From: Jannaschia formosa
Lineage (GTDB): Bacteria; Pseudomonadota; Alphaproteobacteria; Rhodobacterales; Rhodobacteraceae
Length of the DNA stretch: 64,000 nt
Assembly (NCBI RefSeq): GCF_003340555.1
Contig: NZ_QPLJ01000011.1
Coordinates: 62,001-126,000 of the forward strand
Direction of reading: 5' to 3'
Shown here: piece after piece, positions 45,072 through 54,690 of the stretch
Position numbering within the stretch: position 1 is the first letter of the stretch
Layout of the letters: the number at the start of each line of letters is the position of its first letter
Notes under the pieces: model-generated
The model's database searches: none
Told to the model about the DNA's origin: nothing
The model's input: the letters and a program-made list of their open reading frames with translations, nothing else
Translations under genes and position numbers: made by a program

Positions 45072-46087
45072 CCGCGCAGGTGGAGCTGAGAGGCGTCGAG
45101 AAGTGGTTCGGCGAGGCGCAGGTCATCAAGGGCGTCGACCTGGCTGTGCAGCCCGGCGAGTTCGTGGTCTTCGTCGGCCCCTCTGGCTGCGGCAAGTCCA
45201 CTCTGCTGCGGATGATCGCCGGGCTGGAGGAGACCTCGCGCGGGCAGATCCTGGTCGAGGGGCGGGACGCGACGGCCGAGCCGCCGTCGAAACGGGGGCT
45301 GGCGATGGTGTTCCAGTCCTACGCGCTCTACCCGCATCTGACCGTGCGCGAGAACGTGGGCTTTCCGCTGAAGGCGGCCGGCCTGCCGAAGGAGGAGATC
45401 GCGGCGCGCGTCGACGAGGCGGCGCGGGCGCTGCGGCTCGACGAGTATCTCGACCGCAAGCCGAAGGACCTGTCGGGCGGGCAGCGGCAGCGGGTGGCCA
45501 TCGGCCGCTCCATCGTGCGCAAGCCGACGGCCTTCCTGTTCGACGAGCCGCTGTCGAACCTCGATGCCGCGCTGCGCGTCGAGATGCGCTACGAGATCGC
45601 CAAGCTGCACCAGCAGCTCGGCACGGCGATGATCTACGTCACCCATGACCAGATCGAGGCGATGACGCTGGCCGACCGGATCGTGGTCTTGGAATTCGGC
45701 CGGATCGCGCAGGTCGGCACGCCGAGGGAGCTCTATACCGCGCCGGCGAACCTGTTTGTCGCGCAGTTCATCGGGAGCCCGAAGATGAACGTCTTCGACG
45801 CCGCCGCCGTGCCCGCGATTGCGGTGCCCGGTGGCACCGAGAAGATCGGGCTTCGGCCCGAGCACCTTCGGATCGAGACGGAAGGACAGGGGCCTATCGC
45901 GGGGACGGTCGACGTGCTGGAATATCTCGGCGCCGATACCTTCGTCATCGTCGATGGCGGCAAGGCAGGGCGGATCACCGCGCGGGTCGCGGGCGACGTG
46001 GACGTGGCGCCGGGCACGCCGGTCTCGCTGTCCTTCGACCGGGGCGATCTTCGCGCTTTCGGGGCGGACGGGATCGCGATCCGCTGA
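45068..46087 (+). CDS. MalK-type sugar ABC transporter ATPase
   Basis: The 339-residue ATPase energising the importer. Walker A is [10 protein letters not shown]-loop FQSYALYPH, signature LSGGQRQR, Walker [13 protein letters not shown] and the switch His in YVTHDQ. The C-terminal regulatory/TOBE domain includes [13 protein letters not shown] and [11 protein letters not shown]. The start overlaps the glycosidase stop (ATGA). It may also power other sugar importers. Confidence 0.95.
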   Translation: MTAQVELRGVEKWFGEAQVIKGVDLAVQPGEFVVFVGPSGCGKSTLLRMIAGLEETSRGQILVEGRDATAEPPSKRGLAMVFQSYALYPHLTVRENVGFPLKAAGLPKEEIAARVDEAARALRLDEYLDRKPKDLSGGQRQRVAIGRSIVRKPTAFLFDEPLSNLDAALRVEMRYEIAKLHQQLGTAMIYVTHDQIEAMTLADRIVVLEFGRIAQVGTPRELYTAPANLFVAQFIGSPKMNVFDAAAVPAIAVPGGTEKIGLRPEHLRIETEGQGPIAGTVDVLEYLGADTFVIVDGGKAGRITARVAGDVDVAPGTPVSLSFDRGDLRAFGADGIAIR

Positions 46088-46231
46088 CCGGGGCATGACT
46101 CAGAGCATCCCTCCCGCGGGGGGAGGGGGCGCGGTGATCCTCGCCCGGGCCGACCCGGAGCGAGGGCAGAGGCTCTGGCGGCGTCGGCCGTTTGGCGGTA
46201 ACGGGTGGCGCGCCAGCCGGAGGTCCCCCAG

Positions 46232-46900
46232 ATGAAAGCCGCGATCCTCGTCTTCCCCGGGTCCAATTGCGACCGCGACCTCGCCATGGCCTTCCGCGCC
46301 GCGGGGTTCGAGACCGAGATGGTCTGGCACAAGGAGACCGCGTTGCCCGCGGGCACCGACCTCGTCGGCGTGCCGGGCGGGTTTTCCTACGGTGACTACC
46401 TGCGCTGCGGGGCGATCGCGGCGCGCTCGCCGGTCGCCGCGGCGCTGAAGGCGCATGCGGAACGGGGTGGCTATGTTTTCGCGCCCTGCAACGGCTTCCA
46501 GATCCTGACCGAGGCCGGGATGCTGCCCGGCGCGCTGCTGCGCAATGCCGGGCTGAAATACATCTGCCGCACCGTCGCCCTGCGGGTGGATGAACACGAG
46601 AGCGTCTTCACCTCGGGCTACGCGCCCGGCGCGGTGATCGAGATCCCCATCGCCCACCACGAGGGCAACTACCAGGCCGACCCCGAGACGCTCGCGCGGC
46701 TGAACGGCGAGGGCCGGGTCGCGTTCCGCTATGTCGATACCCCGAACGGCGCGGCGGACGACATCGCGGGCATCCTCAGCGCCAACAAGCGCGTCCTCGG
46801 CATGATGCCTCATCCCGAGCGCGCCTCCGAGCCCGCTCACGGCAATACCGACGGCGCCGCGCTCTTCGCCGGGATCGCCCGGGCGCTGGTCGCGGCGTAA
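46232..46900 (+). CDS. purQ: FGAM synthase glutaminase subunit PurQ
   Basis: A class I glutamine amidotransferase, 222 residues, supplying ammonia to PurL. The catalytic Cys is in FAPCNGFQ; the His and Glu of the triad are in MMPHPERA. The N-terminus [13 protein letters not shown] and [15 protein letters not shown] are family-specific. The ATG at 46232 has GGAGG upstream (46218-46222). It stands alone here, separated from purS by about 10 kb and from purL by about 31 kb. Confidence 0.97.
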   Translation: MKAAILVFPGSNCDRDLAMAFRAAGFETEMVWHKETALPAGTDLVGVPGGFSYGDYLRCGAIAARSPVAAALKAHAERGGYVFAPCNGFQILTEAGMLPGALLRNAGLKYICRTVALRVDEHESVFTSGYAPGAVIEIPIAHHEGNYQADPETLARLNGEGRVAFRYVDTPNGAADDIAGILSANKRVLGMMPHPERASEPAHGNTDGAALFAGIARALVAA

Positions 46901-46947
46901 CCGCGCCGGCCGCTTGAGGCGGCGGGGCGGCCGGGCTAGTCTGGCGC

Positions 46948-48723
46948 ATGTTCTGGCGCCGTTCCGACCCTGCCGAAGGCCCGTCGGGCCCTCCGGGACC
47001 GCCCCGCCTGCCGATGGCGGCGCGGATCATCATCGCCGTGGCGACCGCCGTCGCGGTGGCCGTGGTCTTCGTGGCGAATACCTATCTGACCGACCGTTTC
47101 GTCGAGACTACGCGCATCCGGGCCGAGCTGCGGCAATCGCTCTATGCCGGAGCGATCCTTTCGGAGCTGCAGCGCAACTCGGTCGTGCCGCTGCTGCTGT
47201 CCCGGGACCAGACGCTGATCTCGGCGCTGACGGCGCGCGATTTCTCGGCCTCGTCGCAGCGCCTGATCTCCTATGTCGGCGAGATCGGCGCCGCCTCGAT
47301 CCGGCTTCTGGACATGGAGGGCCGCACCGTCGCCGCGACCGACCGGACCCAGCTGGGCGCGATGCATCGCGAGAAGCCCTTCTTCACCGAAGCCATCGAC
47401 ACCACCGACACCGTCTTCACCCTGGCCCCGAACGAGACCGGCGCCTACGAGGCCAATTTCAGCCGCCTCGTGCGGTCGGGGACCGAGCCGCTGGGCGTGC
47501 TGCAGGTGCAGGTCGATCTTGCCCAATTCGAAAGCCGGTGGCGCGGCACCACCGCCGCCGTCGCCGTGACCGACGCGGCCGGGACCGTGATCCTGTCGAC
47601 CGAGCCGCGATGGCGTGGCAAGAAGCTGGAGGACGCGCTGGACCAGATGCCGGTGCCCTCCGCGCTGGAACGGGCGCTGGCCTCGACCGGCGCCTTCGGG
47701 CCCGGGATCGAGGATGGCTGGTTCTCGTCGGCGGCCTTCATGCAGATGGAGGCGCGGGTGCCGTTCCGCGGCTGGCGGCTGGTCAGCTTCACCAGCTACG
47801 AAAGCGTGCGTGAGCGGGTGAACGGGGTGCTCGCGCTCATCATCATGGGCTTCGCGCTGCTGCTGGCGCTGGGCTTCTACCTGCTCAATCGCCGCTCGAC
47901 CCTGCGCTCCCTCCTGTTCCAGCGGGAGTCGGTCGCGCTGCGCCGCCTCAACGACCGGCTCTCGCGCGAGATTGCCGAGCGCAAGCGCGTCCAGGCGGAA
48001 CTGAAGGAGACGGAGCAGTCGCTCGCGCAATCCTCGAAGCTGGCCGCGCTGGGCGAGATGTCGGCCGCCGTCAGCCACGAGCTGAACCAGCCGCTGGCCG
48101 CTATGAAGACCTATCTCGCCGGCGCGCGGCTGCTGCTGCAGCGCCGCCGGCCCGAGGAGGCACTGTCCTCCTTCCAGCGCATCGACGACCTGATCGACCG
48201 GATGGGGGCGATCACCCGGCAGCTCAAGTCCTATGCCCGCAAGGGCGAGGACGCCTTCGAGCGGGTCGACGTGCGCCACGCGCTCGCCGCGGCCCTTGCC
48301 CTGATGGAGCCGCAGCTGCGCCAGCAGCGCGTCCGCCTGACCCAGGCCGTGCCCGAGCAGCCGGTCGAGGTCATGGCCGACCGCTTGCGGCTGGAGCAGG
48401 TCATCATCAACCTCGTGCGCAACGCGCTCGACGCGATGCGCGGGGGAAACGACCCCGAACTCGACCTTCTGATCACGATGGGGGAGGAGGTCGTGATCGC
48501 CGTCCGCGACACCGGGCCCGGCATTCAGGAACCCGAGAAGCTGTTCGAGCCTTTCTATACGACAAAGAAGCCTGGAGAGGGCGTCGGGCTGGGTCTCGCC
48601 ATCTCGTCCGGCATCGTGGCCGATCTGGGTGGGCGGTTGACCGCCCGCAACGGCGAGACCGGCGGCGCGGTGTTTGAAGTCCGCCTGCCGGCATTGGAAA
48701 CACGGCTCGACGCAGCCGAATAG
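46948..48723 (+). CDS. dctB: C4-dicarboxylate-type sensor histidine kinase DctB
   Basis: An inner-membrane sensor kinase of 591 residues. TM1 is at about residues 25-47, then a double-Cache periplasmic sensor (about 50-290), TM2 near 292-313, a coiled-coil (RLNDRLSREIAERKRVQAELKETEQSLAQSSK) and the kinase core. The phospho-acceptor is His377 in AAVSHELNQPLAAM. N, G1 and G2 boxes are NLVRNALDAM, DTGPGIQ and GVGLGLAIS. It is paired with DctD 16 bp downstream. No dctA or TRAP dctPQM gene is in the window. Confidence 0.93.
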   Translation: MFWRRSDPAEGPSGPPGPPRLPMAARIIIAVATAVAVAVVFVANTYLTDRFVETTRIRAELRQSLYAGAILSELQRNSVVPLLLSRDQTLISALTARDFSASSQRLISYVGEIGAASIRLLDMEGRTVAATDRTQLGAMHREKPFFTEAIDTTDTVFTLAPNETGAYEANFSRLVRSGTEPLGVLQVQVDLAQFESRWRGTTAAVAVTDAAGTVILSTEPRWRGKKLEDALDQMPVPSALERALASTGAFGPGIEDGWFSSAAFMQMEARVPFRGWRLVSFTSYESVRERVNGVLALIIMGFALLLALGFYLLNRRSTLRSLLFQRESVALRRLNDRLSREIAERKRVQAELKETEQSLAQSSKLAALGEMSAAVSHELNQPLAAMKTYLAGARLLLQRRRPEEALSSFQRIDDLIDRMGAITRQLKSYARKGEDAFERVDVRHALAAALALMEPQLRQQRVRLTQAVPEQPVEVMADRLRLEQVIINLVRNALDAMRGGNDPELDLLITMGEEVVIAVRDTGPGIQEPEKLFEPFYTTKKPGEGVGLGLAISSGIVADLGGRLTARNGETGGAVFEVRLPALETRLDAAE

Positions 48724-48739
48724 AGGGGGAAGTCGACAC

Positions 48740-50074
48740 ATGGCCGAGCAGACGAGGATCGCCATCGTCGACGACGAGCAGGACATGCGCCAGTCCATTT
48801 CCCAATGGCTGGCGCTGTCGGGCTTCGCGACCGAGACCTACGGCTCCGCCGAGGACGCGCTCAAGAAGGTGACGGCGGACTTCCCCGGTGTCGTGATCTC
48901 GGACATCCGGATGCCGGGCATGGACGGGATGACCTTCCTGAAGCGGCTGATGAGCGCCGACAGCTCGCTTCCGGTCATCATGATCACCGGCCATGGCGAC
49001 GTGCCGATGGCGGTCGAGGCGATGCAGCTCGGCGCCTACGACTTCATGGAGAAGCCGTTCAACCCCGACCGCCTGACCGACCTCGCCCGCCGCGCGGCGC
49101 AGGCGCGCAAGCTGACGCTCGACAACCGCGCGCTGCGGCGGGAGCTGTCGGACGGCACGGTCCTGATGCGGAAGCTGATCGGCACGTCCCCTTCGATGGA
49201 GCGGCTGCGCGAGGACATCCTCGACCTGGGCCAGGCCGACACCCATGTGCTGATCGACGGCGAGACCGGCACCGGCAAGACGCTGGTCGCGCATGCGCTG
49301 CACGCCGTGGGTCCGCGCGCGGGGAAGACCTTCGCGCTGACCTCCTGCGCGGCGCTCGGCGAGGAGGAGCTGGGCGCCAAGCTCTTCGGCCCCGTGACCG
49401 AGGGCGGCCTGCCGCTGGTCGAGGAGGCGCGGGGCGGCACGCTCGTGCTCGAGGATATCGAGGCGCTGCCGCTTTCGCTCCAGGCCCGGCTGACGACCTT
49501 CATCAACGACCAGGGGACGCCCGCCGAGACGCGCATCGTCGCGATCCACAACGGCTCCGACCCCGACCGCAGCCTTGAGGCGGCGCTCCGGCCCGACCTG
49601 TTCTTCCGCCTCGCCGCGATGAAGCTGGTGCTGCCGCCGCTGCGCAACCGCGGCGAGGACGTGCTGACGCTGTTCACCCATTTCGCCGAGTCCTTCGGCG
49701 AGGAATACGGCGCAAGCCCGCCGCAACTGTCCGCGCAGGAGGCCGCGCAGCTTCTTCAGGCGCCCTGGCCCGGCAACGTGCGCCAGCTCATCAACCTGGC
49801 CGAACGGGCGGTGCTGCAGCAGCGGCGGGGGACCGGCTCGATCTCCAGCCTGCTCATGTCCGACACGCAGGAGCAGGGCGAGACCGTGCAGGTGACGACC
49901 GAAGGCAAGCCGCTCAAGGAGTATGTCGAGGCGTTCGAGCGGATGCTGATCGACAACACGATGCGGCGGCACCGGGGGTCGATCGCCAGTGTCATGGAAG
50001 AACTCAGCCTTCCGCGGCGGACGCTGAACGAGAAGATGGCCAAGTACGGGCTGAGCCGGTCGAACTACCTCTGA
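48740..50074 (+). CDS. dctD: DctD-type response regulator lacking the GAFTGA loop
   Basis: NtrC-family regulator, 444 residues. Receiver: acidic Asp11/Asp12 and phospho-Asp55 (VVISDIRMPGMDGM). The AAA+ domain keeps Walker A (DGETGTGKT) and a Walker B-like GGTLVLEDIE. Where sigma54 activators have ELFGHxxGAFTGA it reads ELGAKLFGPVTEGGLPL, so the loop that contacts sigma54 is missing. The C-terminus is Fis-type (SIASVMEELSLPRRTLNEKMAKYGLS). It is the partner of DctB and might act with sigma70, as the Rhodobacter capsulatus NtrC is known to do. The promoter targets are unknown. Confidence 0.9.
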   Translation: MAEQTRIAIVDDEQDMRQSISQWLALSGFATETYGSAEDALKKVTADFPGVVISDIRMPGMDGMTFLKRLMSADSSLPVIMITGHGDVPMAVEAMQLGAYDFMEKPFNPDRLTDLARRAAQARKLTLDNRALRRELSDGTVLMRKLIGTSPSMERLREDILDLGQADTHVLIDGETGTGKTLVAHALHAVGPRAGKTFALTSCAALGEEELGAKLFGPVTEGGLPLVEEARGGTLVLEDIEALPLSLQARLTTFINDQGTPAETRIVAIHNGSDPDRSLEAALRPDLFFRLAAMKLVLPPLRNRGEDVLTLFTHFAESFGEEYGASPPQLSAQEAAQLLQAPWPGNVRQLINLAERAVLQQRRGTGSISSLLMSDTQEQGETVQVTTEGKPLKEYVEAFERMLIDNTMRRHRGSIASVMEELSLPRRTLNEKMAKYGLSRSNYL

Positions 50075-50161
50075 GGCTCGATCGCATCGCCTTGGGGCCC
50101 GGCCCCAGGGACGATGTTCCCTCGCTTCCCCCTTCCCGCGAATCCGCCTAACGTCAGCGTC

Positions 50162-50977
50162 ATGAGGATCGTCAGCCTGAATGCCTGGGGTGGGCGCTGT
50201 TGGCCCGCGCTCGACCGATGGCTGCCGGTCGAGCGGCCCGACGTGCTCTGCATGCAGGAGGTCACGCGCGCGCCGCTGCGCGCGCCGCCCTGGCTCAAGT
50301 ATCGCGACGCCTGCAGGGAGCTCGACCAGCGCTCGGACCTCTTCGCCGACGTCTCCAGGGCGCTGCCAGCGCATCAGCCCTGGTTCGCCGCCGCCACGCG
50401 CGGGCCGCTGACCGACAGCAACGAGCGCGAATGGCAGTCCGAGCACGGCATCGCCTGCTGGGTCGCCCCGCATCTCGCCGTGACCGAGCGTATCCAGGGC
50501 TTCGTCCACGGCCGCTTTCGCCGCGACGGCTGGGGGGAGGAGCCGGTGCCGCGGACCATGCAGGCGATGCGGATCGAGGATCCGACGACCGGCGCGAGCG
50601 TGATCATCGGCCATTTCCACGGGCTGCGCGACCCGGCGGGCAAGGGCGACAGTCCCGCCCGCCAGCGCCAGGCCGTGCGCGCCCGCGCCCTGATCGAGGG
50701 GCTGGCGGGGCAGGGGGAGGGCGTGGTGCTCGCCGGCGACATGAACGTCCTGCCCGGCGCCGAGACCTTCACGATCTTCGCCGAGGCGGGGCTGCGCGAC
50801 TTGGTCACCGCCCATGGCATCGAGGACACGCGGACCGAACTCTACGGCAAGCCGGAGCGTCACGCGAGCTACATGCTGGTCAACGAGGCCGTGGCCGTGC
50901 AGGGCTTCGACGTGCCGGCGGATCCGGTGCTGTCGGACCACCGCCCGCTGATCCTCGACGTGTGCATGGACGGCTGA
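50162..50977 (+). CDS. Endonuclease/exonuclease/phosphatase family protein
   Basis: A 271-residue cytosolic EEP enzyme. The N-terminus MRIVSLNAWGGRCWPALDRWL, LCMQEV (metal Glu), VIIGHFHGLR, VVLAGDMNVLPGAETF and SDHRPLILDV (catalytic Asp-His) are present. No signal peptide. It could act as an exonuclease or phosphodiesterase. The ATG at 50162 was chosen by homology; an upstream ATG at 50114 is less likely. Confidence 0.88.
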   Translation: MRIVSLNAWGGRCWPALDRWLPVERPDVLCMQEVTRAPLRAPPWLKYRDACRELDQRSDLFADVSRALPAHQPWFAAATRGPLTDSNEREWQSEHGIACWVAPHLAVTERIQGFVHGRFRRDGWGEEPVPRTMQAMRIEDPTTGASVIIGHFHGLRDPAGKGDSPARQRQAVRARALIEGLAGQGEGVVLAGDMNVLPGAETFTIFAEAGLRDLVTAHGIEDTRTELYGKPERHASYMLVNEAVAVQGFDVPADPVLSDHRPLILDVCMDG

Positions 50978-51389
50978 GAGTCGCGGCAGGGCGTAGTTGA
51001 TTATTGTAATCCGGGCCGGAATGTAACAGATAGAAGTCACGGTCCTGCCCCCGGACGCTCGGGCGTTGGGATCGGTATCGGATTCTTCCCTGTGCAGACC
51101 AGGCCTGATCGGGCTCGCGCCGCACGGGGGGTGTACGTGGAGCCGTCCCAGCGGCGCTCCCAATATCGGGGCCCGGATCCATCGGATCGGGCCGTTTGGA
51201 AGGCCCCGCTGCCGCACAAGGCTGCCGGGCCGAGATCGGAACGCGCGATGACGCAGGACGGGACAGCGACGGACGGGATGCGGCCAGGCCGCCCTGTTGC
51301 CGCGTCCGCTGCGCGCGCTCAATCAAGCCGGATCACGCGCCGCCCGGCCCCGCCCGGGGCAGCGGCCCGCATGATTCGCGAAAGGCACT
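50978..51389. other. 412-bp leader region of rne
   Basis: No gene was recognised between the EEP gene and rne. A small A/T-rich patch (TTGATTATTGTAATCC, about 50998-51013) is the best candidate promoter zone. If so, rne has a long 5' leader, as in other bacteria where RNase E feeds back on its own mRNA leader. AAAGG at 51380-51384 is the ribosome binding site of rne. No conserved RNA motif could be confirmed by eye. Confidence 0.45.
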
Positions 51390-54300
51390 ATGGCGAAGAA
51401 AATGCTGATAGATGCCACCCACCCGGAAGAGACCCGGGTCGTGGTGGCAGACGGGAACAAAGTCGAGGAGTTTGACTTCGAGAGCCTGAACAAGCGTCAG
51501 CTTGCAGGCAACATATATCTGGCGAAGGTCACGCGGGTGGAGCCGTCGCTCCAGGCCGCCTTCGTCGATTATGGCGGGAACCGGCACGGTTTCCTCGCCT
51601 TCTCGGAGATCCATCCCGACTATTACCAGATCCCCAAGGCGGATCGCGACGCGCTGCTCGCCGAAGAGCGGGCCTATGCCGAGGCGCAGGCGGCGGCGGA
51701 CGAAGCCTCCGACGACGACGAGGCGGAGGCCGATGTCGATGCGTCCGACGATGCCGACGAAGTCGACGAGGGGAAGGCCGAAAAGCCGAAGAAGGCCAAG
51801 ACGCGCTCCCGCTCGCGGAGCCGCGGTCGCAAGAAGTCCGACGACAAGGCAGAGGATGAGGCTCCTGCCGCGGGTGACGAGCCGGACGAGGCCGACACTC
51901 CCGGCGAGGAACGGGCCCCCGCCGCCGAGATCATCGCCGAGGGCGGTGAGGCGACCGAGCAGGTCGTCAGCGGAAGCGCGGCCGACCTATCCGAGGCCGC
52001 CGACAAGGCCGACGAAGAAGAGCCCGAAACCGACGACAAGTCCGAGGGCGACACGGTGACGAGCATCGCCGAAGGGTCGGGCCTCGAGGACGAGACCATC
52101 TCCACCGAGGCGGAGACCGCCGCCTCCGAGACGCCCGAGCCGATGGGGATGGAGACCGTCGACCTGTCCGAGGACGATTCGGACGACGACACGCTGGTCG
52201 AGGAGCCGGAGCCCCGGAAGTCCCGCTCCCGCAGCCGCCGCAAGCCGTCCGCCAGGCCGGAGCAGGCGGAAGCCGCCCGCGATGACGTCGAGACCGTCGC
52301 CGACGACGAGACCATCGAGGACGTCCGCCCCGCACGCAAGCCGCGCCCGCGCAAGTACAAGATCCAGGAGGTCGTGAAGGTCCGCCAGATCATGCTGGTG
52401 CAGGTCGTCAAGGAGGAGCGGGGCAACAAGGGCGCCGCGCTGACCACCTACCTGTCGCTGGCCGGGCGCTACTGCGTGCTGATGCCGAACACCGCCCGGG
52501 GCGGCGGCATCTCGCGCAAGATCACCAACGCGGCCGACCGCAAGAAGCTGAAGGAGATCGCCGCCGAGATCGACGTGCCGCAGGGCGCGGGGCTGATCGT
52601 GCGGACGGCGGGCGCCAAGCGCACCAAGACCGAGATCAAGCGCGACTACGAGTACCTGCAGCGCCAGTGGGAACAGGTGCGTGAACTGACGCTGAAGTCC
52701 ATCGCCCCCGCGCCGATCTACGAGGAAGGCAACCTCATCCACCGCACGATCCGCGACCTCTACAGCCGCGACATCGACGAGGTGATCGTCGAGGGCGAGG
52801 CCGGCTACCGCCACGCCAAGGACTACATGAAGCTGATCATGCCGTCCCACGCGAAGAACGTGAAGCTGCACCCGAGCGGCGGCCAGCCGCTCTTCGCCAA
52901 GTACGGGGTCGAAAGCTATCTGGCGTCGATGTTCAACCCGACCGTGCAGCTCAAGTCCGGCGGCTACATCGTCATCGGCATCACCGAGGCGCTGGTCGCG
53001 ATCGACGTGAACTCGGGCAAGTCGACCAAGGAAGGCTCCATCGAGGAGACGGCGCTCAAGACCAACCTTGAGGCCGCCGACGAGGTGGCGCGCCAGGCCA
53101 AGCTGCGTGACCTCGCGGGCCTGATCGTGATCGACTTCATCGACATGGACGAGCGCAGGAACAACGCCGCCGTCGAGAAGCGCCTGAAGGATGCGCTCAA
53201 GAACGACCGCGCGCGCATCCAGGTCGGCCGGATCTCGGGCTTCGGCCTGCTCGAGATGTCGCGCCAGCGCCTGCGCCCCGGCATGCTGGAGGCGACGACG
53301 CAGGCCTGCCCGCATTGCCACGGCACCGGGCTCATCCGTTCCGACGACTCGGTCGCGCTGCAGGTCCTGCGGCTGCTGGAGGAGGAGGGCACGCGCAAGC
53401 GCGCCCGCGAGGTGACGGCCCGCCTGCCGGTGAAGGTGGCGAACTACCTGATGAACGAGAAGCGCGAGCATCTCGCCGCCATCGAGCAGACCTACGGCAT
53501 GGCCGTGCGCATCGAGGTCGACGCCTCGCTGATCGGCGACGTCATCCCGCCGCTCGACCGGTCCAAGACCCCGACGCGGCAGGTCCCCAAGCCCTCGCAG
53601 GTCGTGGGGCTTGATACCTCCTGGACCTCCAAGGAGGACGAAGAGGACGAGATCGAGGAGGAGGACGAGCCGGAAGAGGAGGAGGCCGCCGCCGAGGAGC
53701 AGACGGCCAAGCCCGAGAAAGCCGAGGCCCAGGAGGAGCAACCTAAGAAGAAGCGCCGCCGCCGGTCGCGCCGCCGCAAGTCCAACGGGGACGGGGGCCG
53801 GGAGTCCGGCTCCGATGCTTCGTCCGAGGACGGTGCGGCGACGTCCGAGACCGGCGAGGCGAGGGCCGAACCCTCCGAGGATGCGGCGGAGCCTGCCGAG
53901 GCGAAGGCCGAGCAGGCCGCCGAGGAGGCGCCGCGCAGCCGCTCGCGTACCCGGTCGCGCCGCAAGAAGGCCGACCCGACGCCCGAGGCCGGGACCGTCG
54001 GGGAGGTGGCCGAGGACGCGTCCGAGCCAGCCGAGACGGCTCCGGCCGAGGAGGAGGCGAAGCCCAAGCGCCGCAGCCGCTCGCGCAGCCGTGCGAAGCC
54101 GTCCGACGCGCCGGAGCAGGAGGCGGAGGCTATCCCGGCCGACCCGCAGCCGGAACCGTCCGCCGACGCCGCGCCCGAGTTCGCGACGGAGGCGATGCCC
54201 GAGCCTGCGACGGGAGCGACGTCTGAGCCCGAGCCCGAGCCCGAGCCCGAGGCCAAGTCGAAGCGAACCCGCGCCCGCGCCAAGGCGCCCGCGCCCTCCG

Positions 54301-54476
54301 AACCGGTGGTCGAGGTGGCCCATGCCGCCGATGCCGCGATGGCCGAGACGCAGGAAGCCGAGCCTGAGCCTGAGGCCGAGATAGCCTCCGCGCCCGAGGC
54401 TCCGGCCGAGCCGGCCGCCGAGACGCAGGCCGAGAGCAAGCCGAAGCGCCGCGGTTGGTGGTCCTTCGGGACCTGA
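51390..54476 (+). CDS. rne: Ribonuclease E
   Basis: Endoribonuclease for mRNA decay and rRNA maturation, 1028 residues. The S1 domain starts at residue about 30 (KRQLAGNIYLAKVTRVEPSLQAAFVDYG) and is interrupted after HPDYYQIP by a Glu/Asp-rich insert of about 225 residues, then resumes with KIQEVVKVRQIMLVQVVKEERG. Catalytic Asp539 (VAIDVNSGKST) and Asp582 (IVIDFIDM) are present, as is the zinc-link CPHC. The C-terminal third is low-complexity with alternating acidic and RSRSR-like basic blocks, the degradosome/RNA scaffold, ending WWSFGT. Acidic S1 inserts are usual in alphaproteobacterial RNase E. Confidence 0.96.
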   Translation: MAKKMLIDATHPEETRVVVADGNKVEEFDFESLNKRQLAGNIYLAKVTRVEPSLQAAFVDYGGNRHGFLAFSEIHPDYYQIPKADRDALLAEERAYAEAQAAADEASDDDEAEADVDASDDADEVDEGKAEKPKKAKTRSRSRSRGRKKSDDKAEDEAPAAGDEPDEADTPGEERAPAAEIIAEGGEATEQVVSGSAADLSEAADKADEEEPETDDKSEGDTVTSIAEGSGLEDETISTEAETAASETPEPMGMETVDLSEDDSDDDTLVEEPEPRKSRSRSRRKPSARPEQAEAARDDVETVADDETIEDVRPARKPRPRKYKIQEVVKVRQIMLVQVVKEERGNKGAALTTYLSLAGRYCVLMPNTARGGGISRKITNAADRKKLKEIAAEIDVPQGAGLIVRTAGAKRTKTEIKRDYEYLQRQWEQVRELTLKSIAPAPIYEEGNLIHRTIRDLYSRDIDEVIVEGEAGYRHAKDYMKLIMPSHAKNVKLHPSGGQPLFAKYGVESYLASMFNPTVQLKSGGYIVIGITEALVAIDVNSGKSTKEGSIEETALKTNLEAADEVARQAKLRDLAGLIVIDFIDMDERRNNAAVEKRLKDALKNDRARIQVGRISGFGLLEMSRQRLRPGMLEATTQACPHCHGTGLIRSDDSVALQVLRLLEEEGTRKRAREVTARLPVKVANYLMNEKREHLAAIEQTYGMAVRIEVDASLIGDVIPPLDRSKTPTRQVPKPSQVVGLDTSWTSKEDEEDEIEEEDEPEEEEAAAEEQTAKPEKAEAQEEQPKKKRRRRSRRRKSNGDGGRESGSDASSEDGAATSETGEARAEPSEDAAEPAEAKAEQAAEEAPRSRSRTRSRRKKADPTPEAGTVGEVAEDASEPAETAPAEEEAKPKRRSRSRSRAKPSDAPEQEAEAIPADPQPEPSADAAPEFATEAMPEPATGATSEPEPEPEPEAKSKRTRARAKAPAPSEPVVEVAHAADAAMAETQEAEPEPEAEIASAPEAPAEPAAETQAESKPKRRGWWSFGT

Positions 54477-54500
54477 CTCCAAGCAACAGGCATGGAATGG

Positions 54501-54527
54501 ACGGCGCGCCTCCACGGGGCGCGCCGT
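54501..54527 (+). terminator. rne terminator stem-loop
   Basis: ACGGCGCGCC-TCCACGG-GGCGCGCCGT is a perfect 10-bp stem with a 7-base loop 24 bp after the rne stop, followed by TTCTGCATTT. The best terminator candidate in the window. Confidence 0.75.
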
Positions 54528-54690
54528 TCTGCATTTGGAGCGGCGGACGGACATCGCGCGCATCAAGCTCCGGATACGCTCCGGCGCCGCGTGGCGTCGG
54601 ACGATCCGACCGACCCGAAAGGACCATCCGCGGTTTGGCCTTCTCGGGACTTCTTTGCGACTTCCTGACTGGACGAAGCCGCCCGACGCG

